64,000 nt of DNA from an uncultured Lachnobacterium sp. (GTDB taxonomy: Bacteria; Bacillota; Clostridia; Lachnospirales; Lachnospiraceae): the NCBI GenBank assembly GCA_900550545.1, contig URSS01000003.1:94710-158709 (forward strand), in the 5' to 3' direction. The notes under the pieces are model-generated. The model worked only from the letters and a program-made list of their open reading frames with translations, searched no databases and had not been told where the DNA came from. Positions 1-6,512 of this stretch are shown in pieces; the first letter of the stretch is position 1, and each line of letters begins with the position of its first letter. A program made the position numbers and the translations under genes.

Positions 1-1112
1 CGGTTGTTGCTGCAGGATGTTATGTGCAGACAAAAGAAGAAGAGGCAAAGCTGGATGGTGCAATCGATATCCTGATTGGAAATAACCAGAAGGCAGAATT
101 GGTGGGACGTCTTGCAGAATATTTTGCCAAAACGGAAGGAAGCACGAACGAACCAGAAGAAAAAGTAGAGGCTGTCGTGGACATCAACCATATACATCAG
201 GATTTTGAAGAGCTTAGACTGAAGCAGACAGCAGAACATACGCGTGCATTTGTGAAGGTGCAGGATGGATGTAATCAGTTTTGCAGTTATTGTATTATCC
301 CTTTTGCCAGAGGAAGAGTCAGAAGCCGCGATATTAAAAGTGTTCTGACCGAGATCAGAGGACTGGCAGAAAAAGGATATCAGGAAGTGGTACTTACCGG
401 AATTCATTTAAGTTCCTATGGGGTAGACGGTGAGGATAATCTGTTGCATCTTATACAGGAAGTTCACAAGATTGACGGAATTCGAAGAATTCGTCTGGGA
501 TCATTAGAACCAAAAATTGTGACCGAGGAGTTTGCTTGTGAACTGGCAAAATTAGAAAAAATCTGTCCACATTTTCATCTGTCATTACAGAGCGGATGCG
601 ATGATACATTAAAGCGTATGAACCGTAAATATACGTCAGAAGAATACGAAGAGGGATGTCGTCTGCTCCGAAAATATTTTGAGCATCCGGCAATTACGAC
701 GGATGTCATTGTGGGATTTCCGGGAGAGACGGAAGAAGAATTTGCAACGACGGAGGCATTTTTAGAGAAAATCCATTTCTATGAAATGCATATTTTCAAA
801 TATTCTAAGAGACAGGGCACGCGTGCTGCGGTTATGGAGAATCAGGTTCCGGAAGAAATCAAGACAAAACGCAGTGCAAAACTTTTAGCGTTATCTGCGA
901 AAATGTCAAAAGAATTCCGGGAATACTATCTTGGAAGTGAGCAGGAAGTGCTCTTTGAAGAACAGGTACCGGTGGACGGAGTGCCGATGTATGTAGGATA
1001 TACAAAGGAATATGTAAAGGTAGCGGTACAATCCGAAGAAAAACTCGATAATGTCATGAAGACGGGGAAAATTACTGCCGCAATTCACGACGATTTGTAT
1101 CTTATGGATTGA
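1..1112 (+). CDS. mtaB: tRNA t6A37 methylthiotransferase MtaB, 5' end outside the window
   Basis: Radical-SAM methylthiotransferase of the MiaB/MtaB family, which converts t6A37 to ms2t6A37 in ANN-decoding tRNAs. The frame is open to the first base and reads VVAAGCYVQ before the first GTG, so the gene starts upstream; that Cys belongs to the N-terminal auxiliary iron-sulphur cluster (UPF0004 domain). The radical-SAM triad is seen as CNQFCSYC near position 290, followed by PFARGR, and a TRAM-like RNA-binding tail closes the protein. The first 60 or so residues are missing. Assignment to MtaB rather than MiaB or RimO is from overall sequence character. A new promoter follows the stop codon, so it probably ends its own transcript. 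Confidence 0.93.
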   Translation, partial: VVAAGCYVQTKEEEAKLDGAIDILIGNNQKAELVGRLAEYFAKTEGSTNEPEEKVEAVVDINHIHQDFEELRLKQTAEHTRAFVKVQDGCNQFCSYCIIPFARGRVRSRDIKSVLTEIRGLAEKGYQEVVLTGIHLSSYGVDGEDNLLHLIQEVHKIDGIRRIRLGSLEPKIVTEEFACELAKLEKICPHFHLSLQSGCDDTLKRMNRKYTSEEYEEGCRLLRKYFEHPAITTDVIVGFPGETEEEFATTEAFLEKIHFYEMHIFKYSKRQGTRAAVMENQVPEEIKTKRSAKLLALSAKMSKEFREYYLGSEQEVLFEEQVPVDGVPMYVGYTKEYVKVAVQSEEKLDNVMKTGKITAAIHDDLYLMD

Positions 1113-1128
1113 GGGACAAGATTAGAGG

Positions 1129-1157
1129 TTGTATTTTTACGCAAATTCGTTTACAAT
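1129..1157 (+). promoter_or_regulatory. sigma-A promoter for ireB-ruvX operon
   Basis: The -35 box TTGTAT (1129-1134) and -10 box TACAAT (1152-1157) are separated by 17 nt. The site lies in the gap after mtaB and about 50 nt before the ireB start. Assigned by eye from the consensus. Confidence 0.55.
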
Positions 1158-1210
1158 ATATTAAATAAAGCTTGTATTTAGAAACTAGAACACGAGCAGG
1201 GGCGGCAGAT

Positions 1211-1474
1211 ATGGAGAACATTAATAATACACAATTTTTTACAGTACAAAAGGAGCCGGAGTTACAGGTCAGGGACGTTCTTGAAATTGTATTCCGAGCA
1301 TTGAGTGAGAAAGGTTACAATCCAGTGAACCAGATTGTTGGATATATTATGTCAGGAGATCCAACATATATTACAAGTCACAATAATGCAAGAAGTCTGA
1401 TTATGAAGGTAGAGCGTGATGAACTGGTAGAAGAAGTTCTTCGGGCTTATATCAAGAACAATTCCTGGGAATAA
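1211..1474 (+). CDS. ireB: IreB family regulatory phosphoprotein (DUF965)
   Basis: Small (87 aa) cytoplasmic protein of the IreB/DUF965 family. In Enterococcus faecalis IreB is phosphorylated by the PASTA Ser/Thr kinase IreK and affects cephalosporin resistance. The family core is clear: EKGYNPVNQIVGY followed by SGDPTYITSHNNAR. The ATG at 1211 is preferred over a TTG at 1172 because family members start close to this point and an AGGGG lies 8 nt upstream. It heads the ireB-ruvX-DUF1292 cluster, the same order as yrzL-yrrK-yrzB in Bacillus subtilis. No PASTA kinase is in this window, so the link to a kinase is by family only. Confidence 0.9.
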   Translation: MENINNTQFFTVQKEPELQVRDVLEIVFRALSEKGYNPVNQIVGYIMSGDPTYITSHNNARSLIMKVERDELVEEVLRAYIKNNSWE

Positions 1475-1491
1475 TCCGGTACGGGAGATAT

Positions 1492-1932
1492 ATGCGGATT
1501 TTAGGATTAGATTTTGGTTCAAAGACAGTTGGAGTTGCAGTGAGTGATGAGCTTTTGATTACGGCACAGGGGGTGGAGATCATTCGAAGAAAATCTCCTT
1601 CTAAGTTGCGACAGACACTGGCGCGAATCGATGAACTGGTAGGCGAGTACAAAGCAGAGAAAATTGTACTTGGCTACCCTAAAAACATGAATAATACAGA
1701 GGGCGAGCGCTGCGAAAAAACAAAAGAGTTTAAGGGGATGCTGGAAAAACGTTGTGGTCTTCCGGTGATTCTCTGGGACGAACGTTTGACAACCGTTGCA
1801 GCAGATCAGTCCATGATGGAGATGGGCATTCGTCGCGAGAACCGCAAGGAGTATGTGGACGAGATTGCGGCGATTTTTATTTTGCAGGGATATTTGGATT
1901 ATTTATCCAATCATCCGGAAGAAAATGCTTGA
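1492..1932 (+). CDS. ruvX: Holliday junction resolvase-like RuvX (YqgF)
   Basis: RNase H-fold nuclease of the YqgF/RuvX family (146 aa), linked in different bacteria to Holliday junction resolution and to 16S rRNA 5'-end maturation. The acidic residues of the fold are visible in LDFGSKTVGVAVSD at the N-terminus, in WDERLTT, and in the C-terminal YVDEIAA. Length is typical. It starts 17 nt after ireB and is followed 36 nt later by the DUF1292 gene, so the three are probably cotranscribed. Which of the two proposed activities dominates here cannot be read from the sequence. Confidence 0.93.
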   Translation: MRILGLDFGSKTVGVAVSDELLITAQGVEIIRRKSPSKLRQTLARIDELVGEYKAEKIVLGYPKNMNNTEGERCEKTKEFKGMLEKRCGLPVILWDERLTTVAADQSMMEMGIRRENRKEYVDEIAAIFILQGYLDYLSNHPEENA

Positions 1933-1968
1933 TTTGAGTAAGAAAACAGTTTACTGAGAGGTTTTTAC

Positions 1969-2232
1969 ATGGAAAAAATTAATTTTATAGATCCAGATAC
2001 CAACGAAGTGGTAGAGTTTGCAGTTGAGGAAGAAACACAGCTGAATGGAATTAAGTATTTACTTGTTTCTGATGGAATTGAAAGCGGAGACAGTGAAGCA
2101 TATATTTTAAAAGAAATTACAACACAAGACGAGGAAGTACTTTATGAGATGGTTGATGATGATGTAGAATTTGCAGCTATCGCTAAGGTGTTTGCTGAAC
2201 TTGCGGATGAAGAAACACAGCTTTTATTTTAG
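1969..2232 (+). CDS. DUF1292 domain protein (YrzB-like)
   Basis: Acidic 87-aa protein of the DUF1292 family, recognised from the pattern IDPDTNEVVEF, YLLVSD, AYILKE and a C-terminal FAELADEE. The family is almost always found beside ruvX and ireB in Firmicutes; its function is unknown. The start is an ATG preceded by GAGAGG. The protein is rich in Asp and Glu with no membrane segment, suggesting a soluble protein that binds a basic partner. That last point is speculation. Confidence 0.85.
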   Translation: MEKINFIDPDTNEVVEFAVEEETQLNGIKYLLVSDGIESGDSEAYILKEITTQDEEVLYEMVDDDVEFAAIAKVFAELADEETQLLF

Positions 2233-2264
2233 AAAAGAGCGGAAATTATTTATTGTGACAAGCC

Positions 2265-2388
2265 CTTGCAGAAGGCGATTATAAACGGACTGACGTTCAA
2301 AAGATAGTATCAGGTTTTCTATGAAAACTTGATATGTAGCGTCAACCCATTTGCTGAAAGCAAATTATGCATGGACAGACGTTCAAAA
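2265..2388 (+). repeat. Structured leader repeat, copy A (before RNase J)
   Basis: About 120 nt matching copy B at 10308-10430; by hand, 2271-2386 differs by about 14 substitutions and one indel. Parts: a weak hairpin at 2265-2275; GGACTGACGTTCAAAA at 2287-2302; an 11-bp hairpin with arms 2308-2318 and 2324-2334 and loop CTATG; TTTGC/GCAAA arms at 2350-2354 and 2360-2364 with loop TGAAA; and GGACAGACGTTCAAAA at 2373-2388, an imperfect repeat of the first. It ends 4 nt before AAGGAGGA, the ribosome binding site of rnj. Stem substitutions relative to copy B keep pairing (A2309-T2333 here, G-C there). It could be a regulatory RNA or a small dispersed repeat. Confidence 0.75.
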
Positions 2389-2403
2389 CAAGAAGGAGGA
2401 TAT

Positions 2404-4074
2404 ATGAAAAAGCAGGAAAAACAGCATAGTAAGCTCAAAATCATCCCATTGGGAGGTTTGGAGCAGATCGGAATGAACATTACTGCCTTTGAATATGAAG
2501 ACAGTATTATTGTTGTGGATTGTGGTTTATCATTCCCGGAGGACGATATGTACGGTGTAGATCTCGTTATTCCGGATGTGACATATTTAAAAGAAAATAT
2601 TGACCGTGTGAAAGGCTTTTTTATCACACATGCGCATGAGGATCATATTGGAGCGATTCCATATGTACTTCGCGATATCAATGTTCCAATTTATGCAACA
2701 AAGCTTACGACAGCAATTATTGAACATAAGTTAGAAGAACATGATATGCTCAAGAAAACAAAACGTAAAGTTGTAAAATATGGACAGCATATTAATCTTG
2801 GCTGTTTCCGTGTAGAATTTATCAAGACGAATCACAGTATTCAGGATGCAGCAGCACTTGCTATCTATTCACCGGCCGGAATCGTTGTGCATACCGGAGA
2901 TTTCAAAGTAGACTATACACCGGTATTTGGTGATGCGATTGATCTGCAACGCTTTGGTGAGATCGGAAAGAAAGGGGTTCTTGCACTTCTTTGTGACAGT
3001 ACCAATGCAGAACGTCCGGGATTCACGAAGTCAGAGAAATCAGTTGGTAAGACGCTGGACAATATTTTTGCAGAGCACAAAAATACACGTATTATTATTG
3101 CAACATTTGCATCGAACGTAGATAGAGTCCAGCAGATTATCAATTCTGCGGATAAATTTGGACGTAAGGTAGCCATTGAAGGTCGAAGCATGGTAAATAT
3201 TATTTCTATTGCTTCCGAACTGGGGTATCTGTCGTTGCCGGACAATATCCTGATTGATGTTGAACAGCTGAAGAATTATCCGGATGAGCAGACAGTTATT
3301 ATTACAACGGGAAGTCAGGGAGAGTCGATGGCGGCATTATCCCGTATGGCATCCGGTATGCATCGTAAGGTTTCTATCAAGCCAAATGATACAATCGTAT
3401 TCAGTTCTCATCCGATTCCGGGAAATGAGAAGTCGGTTACCGGTGTGATCAATGATCTTATGAGAAAAGGTGCTGATGTTATTTTTGAGGATGTTCATGT
3501 ATCTGGACATGCATGCCGTGAGGATATTAAGCTGATCTATTCTCTGGTCAATCCAATGTATTCCATTCCGGTACACGGAGAGTATAAGCATCTGGTTGCA
3601 CAGGCAAAGATTGCAGAAGAATTAGGATATGACAGTGACCATATTAAGATTCTTTCTTCCGGTGATGTGCTTGAAATTGATGAGAATGGTGCGGATGTTA
3701 CCGGACATGTACAGGTCGGAAATATTATGGTAGACGGTCTTGGAGTAGGAGATGTCGGAAATATCGTATTGCGTGACAGACAGCGTCTGGCAGAAGATGG
3801 AATCATCATTGTTGTTATGACACTTGAGAGTGGATCCGGTCAGGTACTTGCCGGTCCGGATATCGTATCCCGTGGATTTGTATATGTACGTAATTCCGAG
3901 AGCCTTATGGATGAGGCAAAGACAGTTCTCGATCGAACCATGGAATATTGTATGGATCACAATATTACCGATTGGGGCAAGATTAAAAATGAGGTCAAAG
4001 ACGCATTGGGAGATTTTGTCTGGAAAGAGACAAAGAGACGTCCGATGATTATGCCGATTATTATGGAAGTATAG
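2404..4074 (+). CDS. rnj: Ribonuclease J
   Basis: Metallo-beta-lactamase/beta-CASP ribonuclease (556 aa from the chosen start) with 5'-to-3' exonuclease and endonuclease activity in mRNA decay and RNA maturation. Zinc ligands appear as HAHEDH in the N-terminal third, with HTGDFK and CDSTNAE further on, and the beta-CASP region contains SSHPIPGNE and PVHGEYKH. Start ATG 2404 is chosen because AAGGAGGA precedes it and the family begins KLKIIPLGGLEQIGMN shortly after. The frame is open 75 nt further upstream, but that part lies in the repeat. It sits between the ruvX cluster and the mltG-like gene. The repeated structured element in its leader suggests post-transcriptional control, which is inference. 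Confidence 0.96.
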   Translation: MKKQEKQHSKLKIIPLGGLEQIGMNITAFEYEDSIIVVDCGLSFPEDDMYGVDLVIPDVTYLKENIDRVKGFFITHAHEDHIGAIPYVLRDINVPIYATKLTTAIIEHKLEEHDMLKKTKRKVVKYGQHINLGCFRVEFIKTNHSIQDAAALAIYSPAGIVVHTGDFKVDYTPVFGDAIDLQRFGEIGKKGVLALLCDSTNAERPGFTKSEKSVGKTLDNIFAEHKNTRIIIATFASNVDRVQQIINSADKFGRKVAIEGRSMVNIISIASELGYLSLPDNILIDVEQLKNYPDEQTVIITTGSQGESMAALSRMASGMHRKVSIKPNDTIVFSSHPIPGNEKSVTGVINDLMRKGADVIFEDVHVSGHACREDIKLIYSLVNPMYSIPVHGEYKHLVAQAKIAEELGYDSDHIKILSSGDVLEIDENGADVTGHVQVGNIMVDGLGVGDVGNIVLRDRQRLAEDGIIIVVMTLESGSGQVLAGPDIVSRGFVYVRNSESLMDEAKTVLDRTMEYCMDHNITDWGKIKNEVKDALGDFVWKETKRRPMIMPIIMEV

Positions 4075-4083
4075 GAGTAACCT

Positions 4084-4485
4084 ATGGACATTAATAAGGC
4101 TTTATTTAAATTCATCAAAATAGGATTTACGATTATGATTATATTGATCGTTCTGCTTGCAACCTTTTATCTGAGCAGAACGGGCTATGATTACGGGTAT
4201 CGCCTTTTTACAGAGACTGCAGTCGAAGAGACTCCTGGAACAGATGTTCTTGTACAGATTAAGCAGGAAACATCGAACTGGCAGATTGGTAAGCTGTTGG
4301 AACAAAAAGGTCTTGTAAGGGATGGTAAACTTTTTTACCTTCAGCTTAAGACTTCTGCATACAGTAAGAGCATAAAGCCTGGGGTTTATACGTTGAATAC
4401 TTCTATGACCCCGAAAGAAATGATGATCGTTATGTCGGGGCAGGAAACACAGAACGATGAAACGGAAGGGGCAACTGCCTCATAA
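4084..4485 (+). CDS. Short MltG-like membrane protein
   Basis: 133-aa protein with one membrane segment (about residues 10-32) and an extracytoplasmic region resembling the N-terminal part of MltG/YceG: NWQIGKLLEQKGLVRDGKLFYLQLK, then KPGVYTLNTSMTPKEMM. Full-length MltG proteins are about 330-380 aa and carry a catalytic Glu in the C-terminal transglycosylase domain, which is absent here. It is therefore either a LysM-like or accessory fragment, or a shortened family member. Position fits: B. subtilis yrrL (mltG) precedes yrrM and the U32 genes. The start is an ATG after AGGAGTAACC; the preceding rnj stop is 9 nt away, so coupling is likely. Confidence 0.7.
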   Translation: MDINKALFKFIKIGFTIMIILIVLLATFYLSRTGYDYGYRLFTETAVEETPGTDVLVQIKQETSNWQIGKLLEQKGLVRDGKLFYLQLKTSAYSKSIKPGVYTLNTSMTPKEMMIVMSGQETQNDETEGATAS

Positions 4486-4544
4486 GGATCAGGTGGTTGC
4501 TACGACCTGACAAAACTGACGATGGTACCATTGAGGATATTGAT

Positions 4545-5237
4545 ATGATAGTAGAGAAACGTCTGGTGACATACATTAATTCTCTGGATACAGGAAATAC
4601 AAAAGTACTGGATGAAATCGAACGAGAAGCTCTGGATTCCTATGTGCCGATTATTCGCAAGGAGATGCAGAGCTTTTTGAAACTGCTGCTGGCAATGAAC
4701 CGTCCGAAACGAATTCTTGAGGTCGGGACGGCAGTTGGATTTTCGTCGATTCTGATGGCTGAATATGCACCAAAAGATTGTAAGATTATTACAATTGAAA
4801 ATTATGAAAAACGAATTCCGATTGCACGTGCGAATTTTGTCCGGGCAGGAAAAGAAGAACAGATCACATTATTAGAGGGAGATGCGGCAGATGTATTAAA
4901 GACATTGGAGGAGCCGTTTGATCTGATTTTTATGGATGCTGCCAAGGGGCAATATATTCATTTTATGCCGGATATTTTGCGCCTTCTTAAGAAAGGTGGG
5001 ACACTGGTGTCTGATAATGTGCTGCAGGATGGTGATATTATTGAATCCCATTATGCGGTGACCCGACGCAATCGTACGATTTATAAGCGGATGCGGGAAT
5101 ATTTGTACGAACTGACACACAGAGAAGATCTGGTGACAGCAGTCCTACCGGTAGGAGATGGAATTACGGTAAGTACAAAAGTAGAGGGAAACAATTCGGT
5201 GGAAGAAGAGAGGCAGGATAAGGATGAGAGAGATTGA
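4545..5237 (+). CDS. trmR: tRNA 5-hydroxyuridine methyltransferase TrmR (O-methyltransferase)
   Basis: Class I SAM-dependent O-methyltransferase (about 230 aa) of the YrrM/TrmR family, which methylates 5-hydroxyuridine at tRNA position 34 to 5-methoxyuridine. SAM-binding motif LEVGTAVGFSS, acidic motif IITIENYEKR and metal-site motif IFMDAAKGQY followed by VSDNVLQ are all visible. ATG 4545 (IVEKRLVTYINSL) is preferred because GAGG lies 8 nt upstream and family members begin this way; an in-frame TTG at 4497 is the alternative. Its end overlaps the start of trhP, whose product makes the substrate, which supports TrmR over a generic catechol-type methyltransferase. Confidence 0.85.
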   Translation: MIVEKRLVTYINSLDTGNTKVLDEIEREALDSYVPIIRKEMQSFLKLLLAMNRPKRILEVGTAVGFSSILMAEYAPKDCKIITIENYEKRIPIARANFVRAGKEEQITLLEGDAADVLKTLEEPFDLIFMDAAKGQYIHFMPDILRLLKKGGTLVSDNVLQDGDIIESHYAVTRRNRTIYKRMREYLYELTHREDLVTAVLPVGDGITVSTKVEGNNSVEEERQDKDERD

Positions 5238-6477
5238 GTTACTGGTTCCGGCGAGCAGTCTGGAAGTATTAAAAATTGCAGTAATTTATGGTGCGGATGC
5301 GGTATATATTGGCGGAGAAGCTTTTGGACTTCGTGCGAAAGCAAAAAATTTCTCCATGGAAGATATGGCAGAAGGGATTGCCTTTGCACATGCGCATAAA
5401 GTAAAAGTCTATGTTACTGCAAATATTCTTGCACATAATTATGATTTGGATGGTGTGCGGGAGTATTTTAAAGAGTTAAGAGATATGAAACCGGACCGCC
5501 CGGATGCACTCATTATTTCGGATCCTGGTGTGTTTATGATTGCAAAAGAAGTCTGTCCGGAAATTGAGCGTCATGTCAGTACACAGGCAAATAATACCAA
5601 CTATGGAACCTATCTCTTCTGGAAAGAACAGGGGGCAAGTCGCGTGGTGACCGCCCGTGAACTGTCGTTGAAAGAAATTAAGGAAATCCGCGAGCGTATT
5701 CCGGATGATCTTGAAATAGAAACATTTATTCATGGTGCAATGTGCATTTCCTATTCGGGCAGATGTCTGCTATCCAATTACTTTACAGGAAGAGATGCAA
5801 ACAAAGGAGCCTGCACGCATCCATGTCGCTGGAAATATTCGGTGGTTGAAGAAAAACGTCCGGGAGAATATCTTCCAGTATATGAAAACGAGCGAGGTAC
5901 CTATATTTTTAATTCCAAGGATCTATGCATGATCGAACATATTCCGGATTTGATCGATGCGGGTATTGACAGCTATAAAATCGAAGGTCGTATGAAGACT
6001 GCCTTATATGTGGCAACCGTTGCAAGAACCTATCGTAAGGCAATTGATGATTATCTGGAATCACCGGAAAAATACAAGGCGAATATGTCATGGTATTTGG
6101 AACAAATCAAAAGTTGCACATACCGTCAGTTTACGACTGGTTTTTTCTATGGGAAACCAACCGAGGAAACCCAGATCTATGATAATAATACGTATGAGAA
6201 GGGATATACATACCTTGGAATCGTAGGTGAGAAAAATGCAGACGGTATGTATCAACTGGAGCAGCGTAATAAGTTTTCCGTGGGTGAAACGATTGAAGTA
6301 ATGAAGCCGGATGGAGAGAATCTTGAAGTTGTTGTACAGCGTATGACAGATGAGAACGGAGAAGAGATTACATCCTGTCCACATCCACAGCAGATTTTCT
6401 ATGTGGATCTTGGCGTAGAACTGGATATGTATGATATCCTTCGCAGACGTGAGGATGAAGCGATTGCATTAGACTAA
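5224..6477 (+). CDS. trhP: U32 family peptidase-like tRNA hydroxylase TrhP
   Basis: 417-aa member of the U32 family. The family signature is seen as ETFIHGAMCISYSGRC, followed by further cysteines in ACTHPCRW that probably complete an iron-sulphur site. Despite the name, YrrO/YegQ-type members act in prephenate-dependent hydroxylation of tRNA U34 (TrhP), not proteolysis. The gene overlaps trmR by 14 nt. B. subtilis has two adjacent U32 genes (yrrN, yrrO); here there is one, so the enzyme may act alone. The start ATG 5224 has GGATAAGG just upstream. A role in peptide cleavage cannot be excluded from sequence. Confidence 0.85.
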   Translation: MREIELLVPASSLEVLKIAVIYGADAVYIGGEAFGLRAKAKNFSMEDMAEGIAFAHAHKVKVYVTANILAHNYDLDGVREYFKELRDMKPDRPDALIISDPGVFMIAKEVCPEIERHVSTQANNTNYGTYLFWKEQGASRVVTARELSLKEIKEIRERIPDDLEIETFIHGAMCISYSGRCLLSNYFTGRDANKGACTHPCRWKYSVVEEKRPGEYLPVYENERGTYIFNSKDLCMIEHIPDLIDAGIDSYKIEGRMKTALYVATVARTYRKAIDDYLESPEKYKANMSWYLEQIKSCTYRQFTTGFFYGKPTEETQIYDNNTYEKGYTYLGIVGEKNADGMYQLEQRNKFSVGETIEVMKPDGENLEVVVQRMTDENGEEITSCPHPQQIFYVDLGVELDMYDILRRREDEAIALD

Positions 6478-6512
6478 AGAGAAAATGACAAATGGACATG
6501 AGGAGGATTTGT

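Noticed and set aside
2329..2403. 25-codon upstream extension of RNase J
   Set aside because: It lies in the structured repeat, and AAGGAGGA marks ATG 2404 as the start.
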